Shown here piece after piece: positions 41,566-50,383 of a DNA stretch of 64,000 nt (positions are counted from its first letter, which is position 1; every line of letters begins with the position of its first letter). The position numbers and the translations under genes were made by a program. The notes below the pieces were generated by a model. That model was not told where the DNA came from. It searched no databases and saw only the letters and a program-made list of their open reading frames with translations. Origin of the DNA: Kutzneria chonburiensis (lineage in GTDB: Bacteria > Actinomycetota > Actinomycetes > Mycobacteriales > Pseudonocardiaceae); contig NZ_CP097263.1 in NCBI RefSeq assembly GCF_028622115.1, positions 9,807,501 to 9,871,500 on the forward strand, in the 5' to 3' direction.

Positions 41566-43856
41566 CCCTCGGCCGGGCGGTCGAACCAGATGTGCACCTG
41601 TCCGGTACCGACCGCGTTCTCGTACTCGCTGAACAGCCGTCCCGGCGCCCGCCAGGCCCGCTCGCCGAGCGCGCCGGCCATCATCAGGTAGTGGCCGAAA
41701 CCCGCCTCCGGCTTGAACTTCGCGAACTCCGGCATGGTGTCGAGCACCCGTGCGTGATCGCCTCGGCGGAACCAGTCGATGCGTTGCAGGTCGGCCTGCG
41801 CCGCTTCGGGCGTGCGGATGTGCTCGATGCCGCCGGCCTCGTGCTGGCGCAGCTCGCGCAGCGGCCAGAAGGTGTGGCTGAGTGCGCCGGACGCCACCAA
41901 CAGCACCTTTCGTTCACTGTCGGCGATGCCGGCGGCCAGCGCCCGGCCGAGCCGCAGGTTGTCCTCCAGGTCGGCGGTCTGGCAGACGCCGATCGACACC
42001 CAGCGCTTGCCCTCGATCCCCAGATACCGCCACAGATTCACGGTGGCGTAGTAGATCGGCAGGTACTGGTCGTCGATCGGGGTGATCCACGTGCCCTGCT
42101 TCTCGCCGTGCGCGGCGATCGCCCGGGCCAGCTCCGGATCGCCCTCGAAGTCGTACGGGATGCGGCACATGCCGCGCGGCAGCTCCTCCGACGTGAACAG
42201 CCCGGCCCGCCGGTTGTGTGCCGTGACAACGAACTCCACGGTGGTGGCCCAGTGCGAGTCCAGCACCACGACCGTGTCGTAGTCCAGCTGCTGGAACACT
42301 TCGGCCCTGAGCCGTTCCAGGCCGGCCACCAGCGTGAAGTCCCGGCCGCCGTTGAGCTCCCGGCGTTCGGCCGCGGGCAGCATGATCGTCGGCACGTGGG
42401 AGAGCAGACCCGCGCCGACGATCTCACCCATGCCGCCACCCTGTTCCGCCGAGACCGTGTTCTTGATGTCGCAATAGAAATCGAAGCTCCAGTTGCCGCC
42501 CTCGCGGCCGACGCCGGACTCGCGGCTGCCGCCGAACGGGGCCCGCAGGTCCCGTACGAAGAAGCAGTTCACCCACACCGTGCCGGCGACGAGCTGCCCG
42601 GTGACCCGCCGCGCGCGCTCACGGTCGCCGGTGACCAGGGTCGCCGCCAGGCCGAAGCGGGTGTCGTTGGCCATCGTGACGGCTTCCTCCTCGCGGCGGA
42701 AGGTCTGGACCGTCAGCACCGGGCCGAACACCTCCTCGGTGAGGATTTCGCTGCCCGGCGGGACATCCGTGAGCAGAGTGGGACGGTAGTACAGGCCGCC
42801 CAGCTCGGCGTTGGGGCCGCCGCCGAGCAGCACGCGCGCCCCGTCGGCCTTGGCCCGCTGCACGAACGTGTCCACCCGCTCGAACTGGCGGCGATGCACC
42901 AGCGGGCCGATGTCGGTGGCCGCGTCACGCGGATCGCCCTGCTTGAGGGCGTCCGCCCTGGTCAGGAAGCCGGCCATGAACTCGGCGGCGACCGACTCCT
43001 CGACCAGCAGCCGGACGCCGGCCAGGCACACCTGCCCGGCGTTGTCGTACTGCTCGACGGCCAACTGAACCGCCAAGTCCAGATCGGCGTCGGCGAACAC
43101 GATCAACGGCGACTTGCCGCCGAGCTCGAGCGAGGCCGGCACCAGGTTGGCCGCGGCCGCCTTGGCGATGGCACGGCCGGTCGGAACCGAGCCGGTGAAG
43201 CTGATCCGGCGCAGCTTCGGGTGGTTGACCAGGTGCTGGCCGGTTTCCACGCCGTAGCCGTTGACCACGTTGAACACGCCCGGCGGCAGCTCCGCCTCGG
43301 CGGTGATGTCCGCAAGCAACGACGCCGTTAGTGGCGACCACTCGGCCGGCTTGAGCACCACGGTGTTGCCGGCGGCCAGCGCCGGCGCGATCTTCCAGCT
43401 GGCCAGCATCAGCGGGGCGTTCCATGGCGTGATCAGCGCGCACACGCCGGCCGGGTCCCAACTGACCTGGTTGGTGTGGCCGCGGGTGTCGAAGTCCGGA
43501 TGGCTGACCTCGTCGACCAGCCAGTCGGCGAAGAAGCGGAAGTTGTGCACCACTCGGGGCATCACGCCGCGCAGGTGCGACCGCAGCAGCGCGCCGTTGT
43601 CGGCCGTCTCGGTCGCGGCGAGCTCGTCGATGCGCTTCTCCACGCCGTCGGCGATCTTGTGCAGGTACTCGGCGCGCCGTTCGCGGGTGGTGCGCCGCCA
43701 GTGCGTGAATGCCTCTTCGGCCGCGTCGACGGCCAGGTCGACCTCGTCGGGGCAGGCCCGGGAGACGTGGGCCAGCACGCTGCCGTCGATGGGGGAGATG
43801 TCGTCGAAGCGGACCGTCGAGGTGACCCGCCTGCCCCCGATCCAGTGGTCGACCAT
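41556..43856 (-). CDS. hpaED: HpaE-HpaD fusion: CHMS dehydrogenase plus 3,4-dihydroxyphenylacetate 2,3-dioxygenase
   Basis: This is one 766-residue frame covering two consecutive pathway enzymes. Residues 1-475 are an aldehyde dehydrogenase of the HpaE type (5-carboxymethyl-2-hydroxymuconate semialdehyde), with ELGGKSP (catalytic-base E244) and DNAGQVCLAG (nucleophile C277). Residues 476-766 are a class III extradiol dioxygenase (LigB fold) that starts at an internal Met, MGEIVGAGLLSHVPTIM, with metal-region His in SHVP and DSHW. The linker is only AEQGGG. The ATG at 43856 follows GGAGAGG; the upstream frame lacks a proper start. The dioxygenase normally acts before the dehydrogenase, so the order in the chain is reversed. 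No stop or frameshift separates the parts. Confidence 0.88.
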   Translation of the reverse strand: MVDHWIGGRRVTSTVRFDDISPIDGSVLAHVSRACPDEVDLAVDAAEEAFTHWRRTTRERRAEYLHKIADGVEKRIDELAATETADNGALLRSHLRGVMPRVVHNFRFFADWLVDEVSHPDFDTRGHTNQVSWDPAGVCALITPWNAPLMLASWKIAPALAAGNTVVLKPAEWSPLTASLLADITAEAELPPGVFNVVNGYGVETGQHLVNHPKLRRISFTGSVPTGRAIAKAAAANLVPASLELGGKSPLIVFADADLDLAVQLAVEQYDNAGQVCLAGVRLLVEESVAAEFMAGFLTRADALKQGDPRDAATDIGPLVHRRQFERVDTFVQRAKADGARVLLGGGPNAELGGLYYRPTLLTDVPPGSEILTEEVFGPVLTVQTFRREEEAVTMANDTRFGLAATLVTGDRERARRVTGQLVAGTVWVNCFFVRDLRAPFGGSRESGVGREGGNWSFDFYCDIKNTVSAEQGGGMGEIVGAGLLSHVPTIMLPAAERRELNGGRDFTLVAGLERLRAEVFQQLDYDTVVVLDSHWATTVEFVVTAHNRRAGLFTSEELPRGMCRIPYDFEGDPELARAIAAHGEKQGTWITPIDDQYLPIYYATVNLWRYLGIEGKRWVSIGVCQTADLEDNLRLGRALAAGIADSERKVLLVASGALSHTFWPLRELRQHEAGGIEHIRTPEAAQADLQRIDWFRRGDHARVLDTMPEFAKFKPEAGFGHYLMMAGALGERAWRAPGRLFSEYENAVGTGQVHIWFDRPAEGWT

Positions 43857-43870
43857 GGCCTCTCCCGTAG

Positions 43871-43892
43871 TATCGTTTGCATCCAAACGTAC
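43871..43892. promoter_or_regulatory. hpa operator copy 1 (divergent hpaED/ALDH promoter)
   Basis: TATCGTTTGCATCCAAACGTAC contains the dyad CGTTTG-CATC-CAAACG. It lies 15 nt upstream of the hpaED start and 40 nt upstream of the aldehyde-dehydrogenase start. A closely related sequence is found in the other divergent promoter of the block (46118-46139). Confidence 0.65.
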
Positions 43893-43931
43893 GTGGCTCG
43901 GTCAGGTCGGTCAAGACGTTCGGAGGTCGCC

Positions 43932-45320
43932 GTGCAGGTGCTTTCACCCCGTGACGGCAAGGTCATCGTATCCGTCGACGAGGCCGGTCCTGACGATGTC
44001 GACCGGGCCGTGCGGGCCGCCCGGGCGGCCTTCGACGCGGGGCCGTGGCCGCGCATGTCGCCTCGGGAGCGGGCGTCCGTGTTGTTCCGGCTGGCCGATC
44101 TCGTCGAGGGTTCGGCGTTGGAGTTGGCGCGGACCATTTCGTTGGAGATGGGCAAACCGCTGCATGACTCGCTCGGCATCGAGGTGCCCGCGGTGGCCAA
44201 GACCTTCCGCTGGTACGCCGAGCTGGCCGACAAGGTCTCGGGCGAGGTCACCCAGAGCTCGGCTTCGGCGTTGGCCCTGGTCACGCGGGAGCCGGCCGGC
44301 GTGGTCGCGGCCGTCGTGCCGTGGAACTTCCCGTTGACCATGGCCGCGTGGAAGCTCGCGCCCGCTTTGATCAGCGGCTGCACGGTCGTCTTGAAGCCGG
44401 CCGAGCAGTCGCCACTATCGGCCGTTCTGCTGGCCTCGCTGGCCAGCAACGCGGGGTTGCCCGAGGACGTGTTGACCGTCGTGAACGGTCCCGGGCCCAT
44501 CACCGGTCGCGCCCTCGGGCTGCATCCCGGCGTCGATGTCCTCACCTTCACCGGTTCCACCGCCGTCGGCCGGGAATTCCTTCGCTACTCGGCCGATTCC
44601 AACCTCAAGCGGGTGTGGCTGGAGCTCGGCGGCAAGTCGCCCAACATCGTCTTCCCCGATGCCTACGACCTCGACGCCGCCGCCGACATGGCCGCTTGGG
44701 GCATTTTCTTCAACTCCGGCGAGATGTGTACTGCCGCGTCCAGGTTGCTGGTGCACCGCGACATCGCCGACGACTTCGTGGCCCGGGTCGTTTCCCGTGC
44801 CGCCGCGTACTTTCCCGGCGATCCCTTGGATCCGGACACTCGCATGGGCCCTCTCGTCAGCGCTCCCCATCTCACGTCCGTGCTCGCTCACATCAGTCGT
44901 GCGGTGTCCGGCGGCGCCCGCTTGCTCACCGGCGGCCGCCCTTGCCTGTCCGACACCGGCGGTTACTTCTTGGAGCCCACCGTCCTCGACCGCGTCGACC
45001 CCGCCATGCCCATCGCCCAGGACGAGGTCTTCGGCCCCGTTCTCTCCGTGCTGACCTTCTCTTCCGTCGCCGAGGCCCTGTCCTTGGCCGGCGACACCGC
45101 CTATGGCCTCGCCGCCGGCGTCTGGACCAGCGACCTCCGCACCGCCCATGAAATCGCCCGCTCTGTGAAGGCCGGCACCGTGTGGGTCAACTGCTACGAG
45201 GAAGGCGACCTCACCGTTCCCTTCGGCGGCACCAAGCTCTCCGGCCACGGCCGTGACAAGTCCGTGCACGCCTTGGACAAGTTCACCGACCTCAAGACCA
45301 CGTGGCTGGCGTTCCCCTGA
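43932..45320 (+). CDS. aldehyde dehydrogenase, PuuC-like
   Basis: This is a 462-residue NAD(P)-dependent aldehyde dehydrogenase. VPWNFPLTMAAWKLAPAL and FTGSTAVGREF form the cofactor site, LELGGKSPNIVF the general-base Glu and FNSGEMCTAASRL the catalytic Cys. The overall pattern (GEVTQSS, MGPLVSAPH, KFTDLKT end) resembles gamma-glutamyl-gamma-aminobutyraldehyde (PuuC) and phenylacetaldehyde dehydrogenases. It is divergent from hpaED across a shared operator, so its aldehyde probably feeds the dihydroxyphenylacetate pathway. The GTG at 43932 has GGAGG 6-10 nt upstream. The 3' third is unusually C-rich at third positions. Confidence 0.88.
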   Translation: MQVLSPRDGKVIVSVDEAGPDDVDRAVRAARAAFDAGPWPRMSPRERASVLFRLADLVEGSALELARTISLEMGKPLHDSLGIEVPAVAKTFRWYAELADKVSGEVTQSSASALALVTREPAGVVAAVVPWNFPLTMAAWKLAPALISGCTVVLKPAEQSPLSAVLLASLASNAGLPEDVLTVVNGPGPITGRALGLHPGVDVLTFTGSTAVGREFLRYSADSNLKRVWLELGGKSPNIVFPDAYDLDAAADMAAWGIFFNSGEMCTAASRLLVHRDIADDFVARVVSRAAAYFPGDPLDPDTRMGPLVSAPHLTSVLAHISRAVSGGARLLTGGRPCLSDTGGYFLEPTVLDRVDPAMPIAQDEVFGPVLSVLTFSSVAEALSLAGDTAYGLAAGVWTSDLRTAHEIARSVKAGTVWVNCYEEGDLTVPFGGTKLSGHGRDKSVHALDKFTDLKTTWLAFP

Positions 45321-45324
45321 CCGC

Positions 45325-46101
45325 TCAGGCCAGCACCTTCCCGCCGTTCCACGTCACGCCGACCTGCCGGTAGTAGGCCCCGATGTACTCGTCCACGGTC
45401 AGGTCGGCCAGTTCCTCGGTGGGCGACTCGAACAGCCGGAGGTCGGCCCGCGCGGCCCAGGGCCGGCCGCCGTCGAAGGACGCGGCGCCCGACTCGACGA
45501 GCTCCGTGTAACTGTCCGGCTTGCCGAGCTCGATGCTGGGCTGGGTGCGGTGGTGGGCCATCGGGTGCGCGTTGACGAAACCGTTGTGTGGACTGGGTTC
45601 CGTCAGCTCGATGACGGCCTCGGCCAGTCGCCGGTCGCCGGCGGCGAGGGTGGCGCCGAAGCGGGCGCCGGCCTCGATGCGGGGCGCGGGACCGTAAGGA
45701 TGGGGCCGGGTCTGGTGGATGGAGCCGAACTTCTTGGGATAGCCCTGGTGCAGCCCGCGGGCGAGGGAGAAGTCCTTGTCCACCCAGATGAACACGCAGC
45801 GCGAGTAGGTCCGGCCGGCGAACTGGCAGCGCACGACGACAAAGCATTCCCGGTACTGCGAGCGCACGGGGTCGAGCAGCTCGGCGCCGCCGTCGGTGCA
45901 CGCCTGCCAGTCGGCCCAGATCAGGGCGACGGCGCCGGGGTCGTCGGCGGCCGGCATCAGGGGCGCGGGCAGCAGGGCGGCGATTCGCGCCGGATCGGTG
46001 CGGTACTCGATGGTGATCAGATCGCCGGCGTAGTGCCACGGCGGCGGAGCCGTCACGGACGCCCGCCCGGTGGGTGTGCGCGGATGCAGAAAGCCCGTCA
46101 T
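45325..46101 (-). CDS. acetoacetate decarboxylase family protein
   Basis: This is a 258-residue protein of the ADC fold. GLHQGYPKKFGSIHQT carries the Lys-Lys pair whose second Lys forms the Schiff base in acetoacetate decarboxylase; ITIEYRTDPARIAALLPAPL is the typical N-terminal region. Actinobacterial homologues include decarboxylases, aldolase-dehydratases and proteins of unknown chemistry, so the substrate is open. It is divergent from the glutamine-synthetase-like operon across the second copy of the hpa operator, which suggests a step in the same pathway. GGGGAGG precedes the ATG. Confidence 0.8.
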   Translation of the reverse strand: MTGFLHPRTPTGRASVTAPPPWHYAGDLITIEYRTDPARIAALLPAPLMPAADDPGAVALIWADWQACTDGGAELLDPVRSQYRECFVVVRCQFAGRTYSRCVFIWVDKDFSLARGLHQGYPKKFGSIHQTRPHPYGPAPRIEAGARFGATLAAGDRRLAEAVIELTEPSPHNGFVNAHPMAHHRTQPSIELGKPDSYTELVESGAASFDGGRPWAARADLRLFESPTEELADLTVDEYIGAYYRQVGVTWNGGKVLA

Positions 46102-46117
46102 GTGCCGCCTCCCCGAT

Positions 46118-46139
46118 GTTCGTTTGGGTACGTACGATA
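46118..46139. promoter_or_regulatory. hpa operator copy 2 (divergent ADC/GS promoter)
   Basis: GTTCGTTTGGGTACGTACGATA matches the reverse complement of the site at 43871-43892 at 17 of 22 positions, including CGTTTGG and ACGATA. It sits 17 nt upstream of the ADC-family start and 64 nt upstream of the ligase start. Confidence 0.6.
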
Positions 46140-46203
46140 TCGCTCTTGTTGCGGGCTTGTCACGGCGCTATGGTTCGGAATCAAACGACGGAGGGTGGGG
46201 AGG

Positions 46204-47520
46204 ATGGCAGCGCAGGCCGACCGCGTGGTGGCCGAACTGACCGCCAGGGGAGTCGACGTGGTCCGCGTCGCCTTCCCCGACCTGATGGGCACCGAGCGCT
46301 CCAAGGAACTGCTCGTCGAACAACTCCCCGCCGCCGTCGAACGGGGCGTGGCGTTCTGCCGGGCCGTCTACCACACCAGCCCGCGCGGCGACACGGTCGC
46401 GGTGCCGGGCGGCCTGGACGCGGGCCTGCCGGACGTGGAGATCATCCCCGATCTGGACACGCTCGCGGTGGTGCCGTGGGAACCGGGCGTGGCGACCTGC
46501 ATCGGCGATCAGCGTGACGGCGGCGAGTCGCCCCGGGCGGTGCTCGGCCGCGTTGTCGCCGGCCTCGCCGAGTCGGGTCTGCGCCCGCTGGTCGGCCCCG
46601 AGTTGGAGTACTACCTGTGCGTGCCGGACGGTGCCGGTTTCGCGCCGTACTCCCCGGAACCGGGCAACGTCTACGTCAGCGGCACCCGCGGCGACCCCGA
46701 CCTGCACCTCATCCGGACCATTCGGCACCTCCGCGACCTCGGGCTGGGCGTGCTCGGCGGCAACCACGAATACTGCCCGGGCCAGTTCGAGATCAACCTC
46801 GCGCACTCCGAGGCGCTCGACTCGGCCGACCGCGCCTTCCGGTTCAAGGCCGCGGTCAAGGACCTGGCTCGCCGTGAGGGCAAGCTCGCCACGTTCATGG
46901 CCAAGCCGTTCAATGACCACGGGGCTTCTGGCTTCCACGTACACGTGTCCTTTGTGGACGAAGCCGGCGAGAACATTGGCGCTGACGAGTCGGCCGACTA
47001 CGGCATGAGCCCGCTGCTGCGGCACGCCCTGGCTGGTGTGCTCCGGCACGCGCCCGCGCTGACTGCGCTGACCAACCCGACCATCAACTCCTACAAGCGT
47101 TTCGGCCCCGACACGCTCGCACCCTGGCTGATCGACTGGGGACTGGACAACCGCAGCGCGATGGTCCGCGTGCCGCCCGAGCGTGGTGCCGGCACGCGGG
47201 TCGAGGTCCGGCTGCCGGATGCGTCGGCGAACCCGTACCTGGTTCACGCGGGCGTGCTGGCGGCGATGCGGCTCGGTATCGAGGAGGGGCTCGAACCACC
47301 TGCGCCGCTTGAGGGTTACGGCTACAACGCCGACCGCACCGCCGTGCTGCCCATGTCCCTACCGGCCGCGTTGGACGCGTTCGACGACGATTCGGCGCTG
47401 CAAGCCGTGCTGGGCAAGGACTTCGTGAGCTCGTTCAGCGTGCTCAAGCGGGCCGAGGTCGCCCGGTTCGAGCAGTGGGTGACCGATTGGGAGTTCCGCG
47501 AGTATGCCTACCACATCTGA
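46204..47520 (+). CDS. glutamine synthetase-like gamma-glutamyl-amine ligase (PuuA/GlnA4 type)
   Basis: This is a 438-residue enzyme of the glutamine-synthetase fold. VGPELEYYL supplies Glu ligands, NHEYCPGQFEINL the metal/glutamate site, FNDHGASGFHVHVSF (in place of NGSGMHxHxSL) the ATP/His site, and NRSAMVRVPPERGAGTRVEVRLPDASANPYL the nucleotide/substrate Arg block. It lacks the adenylylation tyrosine loop of GlnA. Paralogues attach glutamate to amines (putrescine, ethanolamine, isopropylamine, aniline). Here it overlaps a PLP decarboxylase by 17 nt, so the amine may be the decarboxylation product. The ATG at 46204 follows GAGGGTGGGGAGG. Confidence 0.85.
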   Translation: MAAQADRVVAELTARGVDVVRVAFPDLMGTERSKELLVEQLPAAVERGVAFCRAVYHTSPRGDTVAVPGGLDAGLPDVEIIPDLDTLAVVPWEPGVATCIGDQRDGGESPRAVLGRVVAGLAESGLRPLVGPELEYYLCVPDGAGFAPYSPEPGNVYVSGTRGDPDLHLIRTIRHLRDLGLGVLGGNHEYCPGQFEINLAHSEALDSADRAFRFKAAVKDLARREGKLATFMAKPFNDHGASGFHVHVSFVDEAGENIGADESADYGMSPLLRHALAGVLRHAPALTALTNPTINSYKRFGPDTLAPWLIDWGLDNRSAMVRVPPERGAGTRVEVRLPDASANPYLVHAGVLAAMRLGIEEGLEPPAPLEGYGYNADRTAVLPMSLPAALDAFDDDSALQAVLGKDFVSSFSVLKRAEVARFEQWVTDWEFREYAYHI

Positions 47521-48865
47521 GCAGTTGCGCCCCTGGCTGGACCGCGTGCTGGCCAACCATGAGACCTGGGCGGCCGAGTTCGGCCCGTACTCGCGGCACG
47601 AATCGTTGGCGCTCAAGGACAGTGAGGTCTCGGCGGCGCTCGACGAGCTGGCCGACCGGCTGCGCGACAACTACCCGTTCTTCCATCCCCGCTACGCCGG
47701 CCAGATGCTCAAGCCGCCGCACCCGGTGGCCATCGCCGGCTACGCCGCGGCCATGCTGATCAACCCCAACAACCACGCCCTTGACGGCGGTCCTGCCACG
47801 GCCAAGATGGAGCGCGAGGTCGTCCGCCAGCTGGCCGAGATGTTCGGCTACGGCGAACACCTGGGGCACCTGACCTCCAGCGGCACCATCGCCAACCTCG
47901 AAGCCCTCTACGTGGCAAGAGAAATCCATCCGCGACTCGGCATCGCGTACAGTGTGGACAGTCACTACACGCATTCACGGATGTGTAAGCTGATCGGCGT
48001 CGAGGGCCACGCCGTGCCTGTCGACGGCGCCGGCAAGATGGACCTGGACGCGCTGGAATCACTGCTGCGCAGCGGAAAGGTCGGCACGGTCGTCGTCACC
48101 GCCGGCACCACCGGCCTCGGTGTCGTCGATCCCGTGCACGAGGTCGTGGCGCTGCGAGAACGCCACGACTTCCGGATCCATGTCGACGCCGCGTACGGTG
48201 GTTTCTTCAGCCTGATCGCCGGCACCGAGGGCATCGATCCCGCGCCGTGGCAGGCGATTCGCCGTTGTGACTCCATTGTGGTCGATCCACACAAACACGG
48301 TCTCCAGCCTTATGGTTGCGGCGCGGTGCTTTTCGCCGATCCAGCTGTCGGTCGCTTCTACGTGCACGACTCCCCGTACACCTACTTCACCTCCGACGAG
48401 CTGCACCTCGGTGAGATCAGCCTCGAATGCTCCCGGCCGGGCGCGGCTGCCGCGGCGCTGTGGCTGACGCTCAAGTTGTTGCCGCTCAAGGCCGACGGCC
48501 TCGGTGCCGTGCTCGCCGCCGGCCGCCGTGCCGCCGTTCGGTGGCACGAGCTGATCGACCAGTCCGATCGACTCGTCCCGTATCAGCGGCCCGAGCTCGA
48601 CATCGTCACCTACTTCCCGGCCGAGTCGACCTTGTCGGCGATCGACGCCGCGTCCGAACGGATGATGCGGGAAGGCATGTCCGACCGGGATGATCCGGTC
48701 TTCCTCAGCACGCTGCGGGCCGGTGCCGCCGCGTTCGGCCAGCGGGGCATCGCCGCCGTGGCCGATGTCGACGGCGCCCGGGTGCTGCGCAGTGTGCTGA
48801 TGAAGCCCGAGTCCGAGGACTATCTGGGTAGGCTGCACGAGAGGGTTGTCGCGCTGGCCGGGTAG
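47504..48865 (+). CDS. group II PLP-dependent amino-acid decarboxylase (aromatic type)
   Basis: This is a 453-residue enzyme of PF00282. LTSSGTIANLEALYVAR binds the PLP phosphate, HVDAAYGGFFSL supplies the Asp contacting the pyridine N, and SIVVDPHKHGLQPYGCG holds the Schiff-base Lys (in PHKHG). Family members decarboxylate DOPA, tyrosine, tryptophan, glutamate or diaminobutyrate; the length and AADC-like centre suggest an aromatic amino acid, unproven. It overlaps the ligase gene and is followed after 12 nt by the FAD oxidoreductase, forming a tight three-gene operon. Confidence 0.85.
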   Translation: MPTTSEQLRPWLDRVLANHETWAAEFGPYSRHESLALKDSEVSAALDELADRLRDNYPFFHPRYAGQMLKPPHPVAIAGYAAAMLINPNNHALDGGPATAKMEREVVRQLAEMFGYGEHLGHLTSSGTIANLEALYVAREIHPRLGIAYSVDSHYTHSRMCKLIGVEGHAVPVDGAGKMDLDALESLLRSGKVGTVVVTAGTTGLGVVDPVHEVVALRERHDFRIHVDAAYGGFFSLIAGTEGIDPAPWQAIRRCDSIVVDPHKHGLQPYGCGAVLFADPAVGRFYVHDSPYTYFTSDELHLGEISLECSRPGAAAAALWLTLKLLPLKADGLGAVLAAGRRAAVRWHELIDQSDRLVPYQRPELDIVTYFPAESTLSAIDAASERMMREGMSDRDDPVFLSTLRAGAAAFGQRGIAAVADVDGARVLRSVLMKPESEDYLGRLHERVVALAG

Positions 48866-48877
48866 GAGTTGCCCAGA

Positions 48878-50382
48878 TTGAGTGATCTCGTGGATGTCGT
48901 CATTGTCGGTGGTGGGCACAACGGCCTGGTGGCCGCGGCCTATCTGGCCCGGGCCGGGAAGTCCGTGCAGGTGCTGGAACGGCTCGATTCGGTCGGTGGC
49001 GCCGCCGTGTCGTTCCAAGCCTTCCCCGGTGTCGACGTCCGGCTGTCGCGCTACTCGTACCTGGTGAGCTTGTTGCCGCGCAAGGTGATCGCCGATCTCG
49101 ACCTGCCGATCACCTTGCTCCGCCGTCGGATGTCGTCGTACACCCCCGTCGGCGACCACGGCCTGCTCATCGACACCGAAGACCCGTCCCGCACCTCACA
49201 GTCCTTTGTGGATCAGGCTGACTTCGCCGCTTGGCAACGTTTCTACGCCATGACCGCCCGTGTCGCCGAACGCGTGTTCCCCACGCTGACCGAGCCCTTG
49301 CCCAGCAAGGCTTCCCTGCGTGCCCGTATCGACGATGACGAAGCTTGGCAGGCGTTGTTCGAGGAACCCCTCAGTCACGTCATCGAGCGCACCTTCCGTG
49401 ACGACACCGTCCGCGGCGTCGTGCTCACCGACGCCCTCATCGGCACCTTCGCCGCCGCCGATGACCCTTTGCTGCGCCAGAACCGCTGTTTCCTTTATCA
49501 CGTCATCGGAAACGGCACCGGTGACTGGGATGTGCCCGTCGGCGGCATGGGTTCCGTCACCGCCGCCCTGGAGCACGCCGCCCGCTCCGCCGGCGCCCAG
49601 ATCCGCACCGGCGCGACCGTCACCTCCATCACCCCCGACGGCGAAGTCCATTACACTGCCGGCGATTCCGCCCACATCGTCCAGGGCGACCATGTCCTCG
49701 TCAACGCCTCGCCCGCCGAACTCGCCCGCCTGCTCGGCGACGTCCCCGAGCCCGCCGAAGGCGCCCAGCTCAAGGTCAACATGATCCTCCGCCGCCTACC
49801 CAGGCTTCGCGACTCCTCCGTCGACCCGCGCGACGCCTTCGGCGGCACCTTCCACGTCAACGAGTCGTATTCCCAGCTCTCCCAGGCCTTTTCCGAGGCC
49901 GCCGCTGGCCGCATCCCGTCGCTTCCCCCGTGCGAGATCTACTGCCATTCCCTCACCGACCCCTCCATCGTCGGCGAGCCCGGCGCCCACACCCTCACCC
50001 TCTTCGGGCTGCACATGCCCGCCCGCCTCTTCGTCGCCGACAACTCCGCCGCGCGTGACCAGGCCCTTTCCGCCACTTTGGCTTCCTCAACCACGTCCTC
50101 GCCGAGCCCATCGAGGATTGCCTCTACCTCGACCCTTCCGGCCGTCCGTGTATCGAGGCCAAGACCCCGCTCGACCTCCAGGACTCCCTGGGTCTGCCCG
50201 GCGGCCACATCTTCCACCGTGACCTGACTTGGCCGTACAGCGACGATTCCCCCGGCTCGTGGGGCGTCGAAACCGCCCACCCCCGCATCCTCCTCTGCGG
50301 CGCCGGCGCCCAGCGCGGCGGCGGCGTCTCCGGCATCCCCGGTCACAACGCCGCCATGAAGATCCTCAACGGCCCGAAGTAA
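48878..50382 (+). pseudogene. NAD(P)/FAD-dependent oxidoreductase with a one-base deletion
   Basis: The N-terminal DVVIVGGGHNGLVAAAYLARAG is a GxGxxG FAD motif followed by the GGAAVSF region of phytoene-desaturase/amine-oxidase-like flavoproteins. The frame is intact to about 50085, where ALSATLAS runs into low-complexity Ser/Thr sequence. Restoring one C at GCTTCCTCAACC (50081-50092) yields LNHVLAEPIEDCLYLDPSG and then GHIFHRDLTWPYSDD, RILLCGAGAQRGGGVSGIPG and a stop at 50382, matching the family C-terminus. Thus it is about 501 codons with a single frameshift, either a sequencing error or a recent pseudogene. TTG 48878 has AGGAG 9 nt upstream. It probably oxidises the amine or its conjugate. 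Confidence 0.85.
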
Positions 50383-50383
50383 G

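Noticed and set aside
41592-43331. 579-codon plus-strand open frame opposite hpaED
   Set aside because: Shadow of the HpaE-HpaD gene; low-complexity Arg/Gly/Leu sequence.
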